Both the position numbers and the translations under genes were made by a program. From positions 372,001 through 436,000 of the forward strand of contig NZ_PDEQ01000002.1 of NCBI RefSeq assembly GCF_002554795.1: DNA of 64,000 bases, in the 5' to 3' direction. The notes beneath the pieces are model-generated. The model saw only the letters and a program-made list of their open reading frames with translations, was not told the DNA's origin and searched no databases. The DNA is from Longibacter salinarum (GTDB lineage: Bacteria > Bacteroidota > Rhodothermia > Rhodothermales > Salinibacteraceae). Shown here piece by piece: positions 16,810-24,198 of the stretch (the stretch's first letter is position 1; the number at the start of each line of letters is the position of its first letter).

Positions 16810-19050
16810 CTAGAACGCGAGCAGGTCGCGTGCTGCTTCAAGGATCTCGCTATCGCTCGGAAGCACCTCGCGCTCCAGAGAGTGAGCGAACGGAATCGAG
16901 GTGAAGTCGCCGGCGACGCGGCGGACGGGTGCGTCAAGGTACGTGAACGCAAGGTCGGCGATCTGTGCGCTGATCTCGGCGCCGAACCCGATGAACTCGT
17001 GATCTTCGTAGACCACGAGCGCGCGGTTCGTCTTCTTGACCGACTCCAGGATCGCGTCGCTATCGAGAGGCGTGATGCTGCGCAGGTCGATGATTTCGAC
17101 GATAGCGCCTTCTTTCTCCAGTTCCTTCGCAGCCTTCTCCGCGAACGGGACCATCTTGCCGTATGTGATGATCGTCATGTCCTCGCCCTCGCGCACGGTG
17201 CGCGCCTTGCCAATCGGGAGGGTGTAGTTCTCCGGCGGCGTGGGGGTGCGGGCGGCGGCGTCGCGGTAGAGCGCCTTGTGCTCGAGGAACAGAACGGGAT
17301 CTTTCGAGCGGATGGCAGTCGTGAGCAGCCCTTTCGCATCGGCGGCCGTCGACGGCATCACGACCTTCAGTCCGGGCATGTGGCCGAAGATCGACTCGAT
17401 GTTCTGGGAGTGGCAGAGTCCGCCGTGGATGTAGCCACCGCATGGCACACGGATGACCATCGGGCACTCCCAGTCGTTGTTCGACCGGTAGCGGAACGGA
17501 GCCACCTGGTTGCGAATCTGCTGCATCGCCGGCCAGATATAATCGGCGAACTGGATCTCGACCACGGGCTTGAAACCACTTGCGGCGAGCCCGACGGCCG
17601 TTCCAATGATCGACGCCTCGGCGAGAGGCGAGTTGAAGCAACGATCCTCACCGAACATGTCGGTGAGGTCTTTCGTCGCCGTGAAGACGCCGCCTTTGTT
17701 GCCGGCAACGTCCTCGCCGTAGACGACGATGCTGTCGTCCCGCTCCATTTCCTCTTTCAGCGTGCGGTTGACGGCGTCGACCAGCACCATCGGGTCGGCA
17801 TCCGGGTCGATGTCCGACTCCGAGCTGTACTCAATGTCGTCGTCTCCCTCGAAGTAGACGTACTTGGTCGCCGTTTCTGGATCCGGGTCGGCTTGCTCTT
17901 TGGCCCAGTTTGCGGCCTCGTCCACCTGCTGGCGGACGTCCTCGCGCATCTCTTCGGCGTCATCGTTGCTGATGATGCCGGCGTCGACCAGCGATTCCCG
18001 CATCCGCTCGATCGGGTCGATGCTCTTATCGGCTTCCAGTTCGTCCGGCGTGCGGTACTTGGAGTGATCGTCGGACGAAGAGTGCGGGTAGAGCCGCACG
18101 ACGTCGGCCACAAGGCAGACGGGTCCTTTTCCGCTGCGGAGGTGGTTCATGGCAGCATCCGCAGCCGAGGCGGCGGCGAAGAAGTCGGTGCCGTCGACGC
18201 GCATGCGGGTGAGCCCGTCGTAGCCGCGAGCAAGTTTGTATGCAGTGCCACCGGCGGTTTGGTCTTCGACCGGGACGCTAATCGCGTATTTGTTGTCCTG
18301 CACGAAGAAGAGGACCGGCGCCTGGCGGCGTGTCGCCCAGTTGAGGGCTTCGTGGAAGTCGCCCTGCGAGGTTGCACCGTCCCCGCACGAGGCGTACACG
18401 TAATTATCCTCGCCTCGCTGCTGGACGCCCATCGCAAAGCCAAGTGCCGGGAGGAACTGCGCGCCCACAGACGACGAGGTCGTCATGACGTTCAGGTCCT
18501 TCAGCCCGAAGTGCTCCGGCATCTGTCGTCCGCCGGAGTTGGGGTCGTCCGCCTTCGCGAGGTGGGCGAGTAGTGCATCCTCCGGGCTCATGCCGAGAGT
18601 GAGCGCCATGCATAGGTCCCGATAGTAGAAGCAGAACCAATCGTGTCCGGGACCTTGCCCGGGACGCGAATGCATGCCGACCGCGGATTGCGCGGCTTCA
18701 TGTCCCGCGCACCCGATGTGGAAGTGACCTTTGCCCTGTTTGAGAAGCGTCATCATCTTCTCATCGAGTCGCCGCGACAGCATCATCGTGCGGAGACGTG
18801 TGCGAAGATCGTCCGCGTCGAAGTCGTCGGGCGTCAGCAAATTTACGTCGAGGTCACCTTCATACGCAGGTGAATCCTGAAACGAGTGACCGTTCGGGAT
18901 GCTTTCCGAGGCGTCGGCCTCGGTGTGCGAATCCGGCGTGGCAAGGCCGTCGGGCGCAGAGCCAGAGCCGGCATCGGCGGTGCTCGGCGTCTCTTCTTGC
19001 ACGTCGGGCGTCTCCGGGTTCGACTCCGGCGAATTGCTCATCATCTCCAT
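16810..19050 (-). CDS. Fused alpha-beta 2-oxoacid dehydrogenase E1 (branched-chain type)
   Basis: About 746 residues. An acidic low-complexity leader (about 1-80) precedes an E1-alpha domain with the thiamine diphosphate motif GDGATSQGDFHEALNWA...VQDNKYAIS. An acidic linker leads to an E1-beta transketolase domain (VYGEDVAGNKGGVF, FADYIWPAMQQIRNQ, PCGGYIHGG). The segment RLYPHSSSDDHSKYR resembles the loop of branched-chain 2-oxoacid dehydrogenase, so 2-oxoisovalerate-type substrates are most likely, giving branched acyl-CoA. E2 and E3 genes are not in the window. The start is uncertain: several ATGs lie close together and the frame opens at 19224. Confidence 0.88.
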   Translation of the reverse strand: MEMMSNSPESNPETPDVQEETPSTADAGSGSAPDGLATPDSHTEADASESIPNGHSFQDSPAYEGDLDVNLLTPDDFDADDLRTRLRTMMLSRRLDEKMMTLLKQGKGHFHIGCAGHEAAQSAVGMHSRPGQGPGHDWFCFYYRDLCMALTLGMSPEDALLAHLAKADDPNSGGRQMPEHFGLKDLNVMTTSSSVGAQFLPALGFAMGVQQRGEDNYVYASCGDGATSQGDFHEALNWATRRQAPVLFFVQDNKYAISVPVEDQTAGGTAYKLARGYDGLTRMRVDGTDFFAAASAADAAMNHLRSGKGPVCLVADVVRLYPHSSSDDHSKYRTPDELEADKSIDPIERMRESLVDAGIISNDDAEEMREDVRQQVDEAANWAKEQADPDPETATKYVYFEGDDDIEYSSESDIDPDADPMVLVDAVNRTLKEEMERDDSIVVYGEDVAGNKGGVFTATKDLTDMFGEDRCFNSPLAEASIIGTAVGLAASGFKPVVEIQFADYIWPAMQQIRNQVAPFRYRSNNDWECPMVIRVPCGGYIHGGLCHSQNIESIFGHMPGLKVVMPSTAADAKGLLTTAIRSKDPVLFLEHKALYRDAAARTPTPPENYTLPIGKARTVREGEDMTIITYGKMVPFAEKAAKELEKEGAIVEIIDLRSITPLDSDAILESVKKTNRALVVYEDHEFIGFGAEISAQIADLAFTYLDAPVRRVAGDFTSIPFAHSLEREVLPSDSEILEAARDLLAF

Positions 19051-19224
19051 ACCTATCGGGCCAGTTGCGTCCATACAGAGCGGAATTCCGGATCCGTCGC
19101 GATTCTTTCCTGTGCCGTTAGTGACACCAGACGATGATGACGTGAACCTGCTGTGCAGGGTGTCAACTCCGTCGAGGGGTGAACGGCAAGACGGCGCACG
19201 GACCGGAGCGAACGGAAGCAGCAA

Positions 19225-19627
19225 CGGGACGAAGCGCTTCCAGCGGTGCAGAAGATGCGTACGGGTACATCAAGGATGTACGAACATGCGGTCTAGAGGT
19301 ACGCGTACGCATCGGTGCCGAGTCGGCATACGACCCGAAACCAAGATTAAGTATAGAGATGGGTGCTCGGAAGAAAAAGCGGCCGGACCCGGTCACGCGG
19401 AGTCTTCATTTTTTGTGCGACTTGTGTGTCGTGGGTGGTTGATTGTTCGTCGGATCATATCGGGCGGAGTGCGTTCGCCTTCGCTCTGTAAGCGCTGGGC
19501 GTTGACGCGTTGGACGTTTGGATCGTTGGATTGCTGAGTTTTCGGGATATTGAGTTTTTTCCCCTCATACATTCATTCTCTCAAACTTTTCCAGATCCAA
19601 ACCTTCCCACGTCCAGACCTTCAAACA
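19225..19627. other. Intergenic region upstream of E1 with nested inverted repeats and degenerate repeats
   Basis: It holds nested inverted repeats (19254-19313, listed separately). At 19497-19548 is a run of CGTTGGA-like variants (GCGTTGGA, CGTTTGGA, CGTTGGA), and at 19573-19625 a pyrimidine/A-rich stretch with CCAGATCCAAACCTTCC-like units. No gene is supported. Confidence 0.5.
19254..19313. promoter_or_regulatory. Nested inverted repeats upstream of the E1 gene
   Basis: The outer arms at 19254-19268 and 19299-19313 (15 bases each) are complementary with one mismatch. Inside, GTACATC-AAG-GATGTAC (19265-19281) is a perfect 7-3-7 inverted repeat sharing GTAC with the left outer arm. The two structures cannot form together. 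This could be a protein operator pair or an RNA switch in the E1 leader. Confidence 0.5.
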
Positions 19628-19662
19628 GAAAAAGGCGCCCCGGCCGAAAACCGAAGGCGCCT
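19628..19662 (-). terminator. Intrinsic terminator of the histidine kinase gene
   Basis: AGGCGCC (19633-19639) pairs with GGCGCCT (19656-19662), with additional G/C pairing toward the loop. On the minus strand the stem runs into TTTTTCTG. It lies 27 bases past the kinase stop. Confidence 0.85.
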
Positions 19663-19688
19663 CTGTTCAACTTAAATCGTTACCGGCC

Positions 19689-21158
19689 TTACGCCTCTTC
19701 CGGCTCAGCTTCTTCCGGCACGCCGGCGTAGGGAAGCTCGAACCAGAACCGGGTTCCGCGTCCTTTGGTGCTCTCGACGTGGGGATGTTCGCCGTGCGCC
19801 TGGAGGATTTGCTTCACGATGCTGAGTCCGAGTCCGGTGCCCCCACTGTCGCGGGAGCGATCGGGGTCGACCCGGTAGAAGCGATCGAAGATGCGCGATA
19901 GATGTTCTTCGTCGATTCCTTTCCCAGTGTCGACGACCTCGATCCGAACCTTATCGAGTCGGCGCTGGACGCGGCACCGAACGGATCCCTCATCGGTGTA
20001 CGCGATGGCGTTGTCGATAAAATTGACCAGCACCTGACGGATGCGATTTCTGTCGGCACTCACGAGGTACCGTGGAATATCAACGTTCAGATCCAGGCCT
20101 TTCTTCTCCGCCTTCGGGCGCAGCATCTCGCTGACCTCGTTGACGAGATCCTTGAGGTCGAACTCGCTGCGGTTGATTAAGTCCTCGCGGTACTCGAGAC
20201 GCGCGATCTCGATCAGGTCATTGAACAGGTTTTGGAGCCGTTCAAGGTTGATCAGTGCCTTCTCAGCGTACCGCTTACGCATATCGTCGGTCAGGCTCGG
20301 CGTCCCGAGTGCTTCCAGGTATCCGCTAATCGCGAAAATCGGATTGCGGACCTCATGCGAGACGTTGCCGATGAACTCCTTCTGCAGCGCCGTCAGCCGC
20401 TCCAGTTCCTCGATCTTTTCTCGGAAGGCGTCAGAGGCGCGATTCAGGCTCTCGGCCACATCCTGAAATTCGGCCGCCCGCGAATTTATACGGATCCGCC
20501 CCGTTATCCGACCATCAGCGACTTTGCTCGCGGTGTCACGTATTCGCTTGAGGGGTGTCGTAACCTGGTAGGCTGCGATCCAGCTTCCGATGATCGAGAG
20601 AATGAGCGCGAGCACCATTCCCAGGACAAGCACGATCTGCGTCCGCTGTGCCAGTTCGTAAAGCGGAGGCGTCGGTTGCCCCACCTGGATGATCAGGTTC
20701 GACTTCGGGCGATACAGCGCTGCGTAGAACACGGTCGTCCCGTCTAGGCCGACCTGCTCGGTAAACCGCGACTCCGGCGTGTCGATTGCTGCCAGTCGAT
20801 TCGGGTCGATGAGCGTCGAGTCCGCCGTCTGCGACTGCCCATTGGGGTCGTAGTACACCGTATCCGGTGTTGCGACGGAGATGTGCAGATCCGTCAGGCG
20901 GCTCAATTCCTCGACGATGCGGAGGCGAGCCTGGGGGTCGGGTTCGTTCTCGATTTGCACGGCGACGCGCTCCGCCTGGTCGCGCAGCGTTTGCTCCATC
21001 GCGGTACGCATCTCGGTGGTCAGGACGAGAACCACGTAGAGCGCGACGACGGCGACGGCCATGCCGACGAAGAGGGCGAACGTGAGGACCATCCACGTTT
21101 GCGTCGATGCGCGATCCGGCAGAAACCACTCGCCGATTCGTTTGAAGGGAGACGGCAT
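19689..21158 (-). CDS. Sensor histidine kinase (PhoR-like)
   Basis: About 489 residues from ATG 21158 (an upstream in-frame start at 21200 is possible). TM1 (about 20-45), an extracytoplasmic sensor of about 130 residues and TM2 (about 170-195) are followed by HAMP (QVTTPLKRIRDTASKVADGRI), HisKA (FIGNVSHEVRNPIFAISGY, phospho-acceptor His) and HATPase_c with N box (FIDNAIAYTDEG), G1 (DTGKGID) and G2 (GGTGLGLSI). It should phosphorylate the response regulator encoded just upstream. A hairpin (21212-21246) lies between the two genes. Confidence 0.93.
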   Translation of the reverse strand: MPSPFKRIGEWFLPDRASTQTWMVLTFALFVGMAVAVVALYVVLVLTTEMRTAMEQTLRDQAERVAVQIENEPDPQARLRIVEELSRLTDLHISVATPDTVYYDPNGQSQTADSTLIDPNRLAAIDTPESRFTEQVGLDGTTVFYAALYRPKSNLIIQVGQPTPPLYELAQRTQIVLVLGMVLALILSIIGSWIAAYQVTTPLKRIRDTASKVADGRITGRIRINSRAAEFQDVAESLNRASDAFREKIEELERLTALQKEFIGNVSHEVRNPIFAISGYLEALGTPSLTDDMRKRYAEKALINLERLQNLFNDLIEIARLEYREDLINRSEFDLKDLVNEVSEMLRPKAEKKGLDLNVDIPRYLVSADRNRIRQVLVNFIDNAIAYTDEGSVRCRVQRRLDKVRIEVVDTGKGIDEEHLSRIFDRFYRVDPDRSRDSGGTGLGLSIVKQILQAHGEHPHVESTKGRGTRFWFELPYAGVPEEAEPEEA

Positions 21159-21211
21159 AGGGAGGGAAAAAGGGCGTGCAATACGGATAGATGGATGCAT
21201 CCGACAAACGG

Positions 21212-21246
21212 AAGCCCGCAGCGCCCACGGATGGGGCTACGGGCTT
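21212..21246 (-). other. Hairpin between response regulator and kinase genes
   Basis: AAGCCCG (21212-21218) pairs with CGGGCTT (21240-21246), with AGC/GCT pairing inside. The following T tract is weak on the minus strand. It may set the regulator:kinase expression ratio rather than fully terminate. Confidence 0.4.
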
Positions 21247-21322
21247 ACGCGTGCGGATGGAGGTATCCCCGGGAAACGGATTCGGTCGTACCCGGGATGT
21301 GTATACCAGCCATGCCGTGCGG

Positions 21323-22036
21323 TTACGCTTCGGCAGATTCTTCCTCGCGGACGAACCGGTAGCCTACGCCGCGAACCGTCTGGATGTGCTTGGCGAACTC
21401 GCCGAGCTTCTCGCGGAGGTTCTTGATGTGGGCGTCGACCGTACGCTCGGTCACCATCATGGCATCCTTCCAGATCGTTTCCAGAAGCTGCTGGCGCGTG
21501 AACGCCTTGCGCGGATGGCGAACGAGGTAGCGGAGGAGTTCGAACTCAGTGAGCGTGAGGCCGAGGTCTTCTCCGTTCAGCTCAGCGCGATACTCGTCCT
21601 CGTAAATCGTGAGGTTGTCGACCTCGAGGATGTTGCTTTCTTCGACGCCGGACCGACGGAGGACGGCTTTGACGTGCGCCACGAGAACCTGGGGCGACAC
21701 CGGCTTTGTGAGGTAGTCGTCGCCGCCGAGCATGAGGCCTTCGATCTGGTCCTCTTCTTCGGTTTTCGCGCTGAGGAAGATGATCGGGATCATTTCCGTC
21801 TCGACGCGGGAGCGAAGGCGGCGGCAGACCTCATACCCATCGAGGCCCGGCAGCATGATGTCCAGGACGATGAGGTTGATGTCGCTGCCGGCCTTTTCGA
21901 GGGCTTCTTCGCCGTCAAATGCGGTTTCGACGTTGTAGCCTTCCTCCTGAAGGAAATGGCTGACGACCTCGACGACGTCCTTTTCATCGTCGACGACGAG
22001 GATGTTGATATCGCTGGGATCTGCGGTAATCGGCAT
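21323..22036 (-). CDS. OmpR/PhoB-family response regulator
   Basis: 237 residues from ATG 22036. The receiver domain has the acidic pair Asp16-Asp17, phospho-acceptor Asp59 (VLDIMLPG) and conserved Lys111 (YLTKP). The C-terminal winged helix (LTLTEFELLRYLVRHPRKAFTR, VTERTVDAHIKNLREKLG, RGVGYRFV) is of OmpR/PhoB type. It precedes its kinase by 164 bp on the same strand. The signal sensed is not apparent from the neighbours. Confidence 0.94.
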   Translation of the reverse strand: MPITADPSDINILVVDDEKDVVEVVSHFLQEEGYNVETAFDGEEALEKAGSDINLIVLDIMLPGLDGYEVCRRLRSRVETEMIPIIFLSAKTEEEDQIEGLMLGGDDYLTKPVSPQVLVAHVKAVLRRSGVEESNILEVDNLTIYEDEYRAELNGEDLGLTLTEFELLRYLVRHPRKAFTRQQLLETIWKDAMMVTERTVDAHIKNLREKLGEFAKHIQTVRGVGYRFVREEESAEA

Positions 22037-22325
22037 GGGTGGATACGAATTCAGTGGTGGAGAAATACCGAATCGTGTCAACAGGCAAGATGGGTGATCA
22101 CGTATCTTCCGTCAGGTCGTCAGCGTCAATCGCCGCACGGAACGGGAAGTGGGGGGTAATCACCGGAGGGCAACGCATGGGCCGAAAGACCCCGCGATGA
22201 CTCATCTTGTTATTACACTGGAATCACGGTGTAGAGGTCCGCGCGCATAGGCGCAGTGTTCTACTATCGGTATGTAGTCGAAGAAATGCGTCTCGAGACG
22301 CGTGTGATCGGGTGCAGCAGAATGC
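22037..22325. other. Intergenic region between alr and the response regulator
   Basis: 289 bp. It should contain the minus-strand promoter of the two-component operon. A TTGACA hexamer is present on the minus strand (22081-22076) but without a convincing -10 partner. No gene or strong hairpin was seen. Confidence 0.35.
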
Positions 22326-23519
22326 TTAGCGGTTGGCCTCGTCCTCGGAATCCTCACCGTCGGTGTAAATCCGTGGGACACGTCGTGACAAACCGCAGCA
22401 AATTTCGTACGGAATAGTTCGAGCCCATCGGGCCACATCATAGATGGTGGGTCCGTCGGGACCGAAGAGGGTGGCTGCATTGCCGACCTCGACCCGCCGT
22501 GCCAGAGGGCTATCGGGCGGGCCGAGGTCGACCATGCACATGTCCATGCAGATGGTGCCGACGACGGGGCGGAGCTCGTCGCCGATGCGAACGCGTGCAC
22601 TTCCGCTGCCGAGGCGCGGGTATCCGTCGGCATAGCCGGCGCCCAGGGTTGCGATTCGAGTTGGACGGTCGGCCGTCCATGTGGCACCATAGGAAACCGA
22701 TGTCCCAGCATCGATCGTGTGCAGGTGCGTTACTCGTGCTCGCAACGCGAGCGCGGGACGGAGCTTGGATGCAACCTCTCCACTGCTCAACTCAGACGTA
22801 GGCGCGAGGCCGTACACGGCGATTCCCGTGCGTACGTAGGACGGGTACGTCTGAGATGCGGGACCTTCAGGTGACGGCAGCGTGCCGTCCCCCGTCAGGA
22901 GAGCCCCGGTATTATCCGTGTGAAACGAAAGGGGAAGGTCGAGTTCGCGGCGAAGTGCGTCGAAGCGCTCGCGCTGTGTGGCGGTCAACGGGTGACCCGG
23001 GGCGTCGGCGGTTGCAAAATGGGTCCATACGCCTCCGACAGTGACGCGGCGTTCCTTCTGTAATGTGCGGTAGACATCCGATACGTCTTCGGGGGAGACG
23101 CCGAGCCGGCTCATGCCGGTATCGACCTTCAGGTGAACACGAAGGGGTTGAACTCTTGCGTAGTCACGTACGCGTTCAGCGACTTCGAGAGAAGACACGG
23201 TTACATCGAGATCGTGGTGCGCACAGACGGGAAGATCACCCGGAAGTGGGGCACCCAGAACGAGAATTCGCGTCGTGATGCCCGCCTCCCGGAGTTCGAC
23301 GCCCTCTGTGGGCCGAGCTACAGCGAAGGCGGCCACGCCTTCTTGCTCCAGAACCGGTGCGATCTGCGTCGCTCCATGGCTGTACGCGTCGGCCTTCACC
23401 ACCGCCATCAGCTGTGCCGGGGCCGCGCGCTCCATGAGCAGACGGGTGTTCGACCGGATTGCAGCCAGGTCAATCTCTGCGTACACCGAGCTTCCCGCAG
23501 CCGGAACGTCTCCGGTCAT
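22326..23519 (-). CDS. alr: Alanine racemase
   Basis: 397 residues; supplies D-alanine for peptidoglycan. The PLP-binding Lys42 is in MAVVKADAYSHGA. The second catalytic residue is the Tyr of VSYGATW (about 270-275). AGYADGYPR and VVGTICMDMCMVDLG are typical of the C-terminal beta domain. Its length is normal for the family. The product feeds D-Ala-D-Ala ligase, encoded at 29714 on the other strand. Confidence 0.95.
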   Translation of the reverse strand: MTGDVPAAGSSVYAEIDLAAIRSNTRLLMERAAPAQLMAVVKADAYSHGATQIAPVLEQEGVAAFAVARPTEGVELREAGITTRILVLGAPLPGDLPVCAHHDLDVTVSSLEVAERVRDYARVQPLRVHLKVDTGMSRLGVSPEDVSDVYRTLQKERRVTVGGVWTHFATADAPGHPLTATQRERFDALRRELDLPLSFHTDNTGALLTGDGTLPSPEGPASQTYPSYVRTGIAVYGLAPTSELSSGEVASKLRPALALRARVTHLHTIDAGTSVSYGATWTADRPTRIATLGAGYADGYPRLGSGSARVRIGDELRPVVGTICMDMCMVDLGPPDSPLARRVEVGNAATLFGPDGPTIYDVARWARTIPYEICCGLSRRVPRIYTDGEDSEDEANR

Positions 23520-24198
23520 TGCGACAGGCGATCGTGCTGGAGCCTGAGGGTCAATGTGGGGGGATGAAGCAGAAATAGCGGCAAAAGTCTTTCGATTAGG
23601 CGTTCACAGACTCCGTATAGGAACAGCATCCCGTGATGGTTCCGCCCGATCCTGGCCGCTGAGGCTAGACTCTGTGAAGATGAAGACCCAAACTGCACAC
23701 GAACACCATCGTGCCTTCGTCTATCTACAAATCATTCACATGGGAGCGACGCTCGAGATTCATTCTCCGCTGCGTCTCCGAGAACCAACACGACGCCCAT
23801 GTAGACAGGTTGAGGCCGACAGACACCGATCGGATGCAAGAAAATACCCCTAAATGGCAGAGCGCCCGGGCAGATTTCTCCGCCGGGCGCTCTTCCCCAC
23901 AGGGTCGATGAAAAGAAATGCGTTCATCGGAAAGAAGTGACCTCTTCGGCGTCCCGGCCGAAAAGGGAAGGCCTCATGGCCAAAATGACCACGTGCCCTT
24001 CATCGTGTAAATCGACAAACGAGACCGAAACCGGACACCCTTCTTTCTATCTTCATGAAAGTGGCGTTTGGAAAGGCCCTCTTCGAACACGTAAGTAGGC
24101 CAGGGTTGAGAAAAGGATTCGAGCGGGATACATTCTTCTGTCCGCCCGTACTGCCGATGATCTACCGCCACATGCATCGACTTTCCGTTCCTCCTTCT
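23520..24198. other. 679-bp divergent intergenic region with an isolated hairpin
   Basis: Located between alr (minus) and the DPP-IV-like gene (plus). The notable element is the hairpin at 23859-23893. A 99-codon frame (23554-23853) ends six bases before the hairpin, but its product (Arg- and His-rich, no motif) is not convincing. Confidence 0.4.
23859..23893. terminator. Perfect 11-bp hairpin far from any recognised gene
   Basis: AGAGCGCCCGG (23859-23869) pairs with CCGGGCGCTCT (23883-23893), loop 13 bases. Only TCTTCCCC-type sequence follows on the plus strand. It lies in a divergent intergenic region, where terminators are not expected unless a small transcript ends here. Confidence 0.45.

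Noticed and set aside
16807-18573. A 588-codon open frame antisense to the E1 dehydrogenase gene
   Set aside because: It lies wholly inside a well-supported gene on the other strand; its composition is the mirror of that coding sequence and it has no recognisable domain.
23554-23853. A 99-codon frame ending six bases before the isolated hairpin
   Set aside because: Arg/His-rich product without hydrophobic core or motif; the hairpin coincidence alone is not enough.
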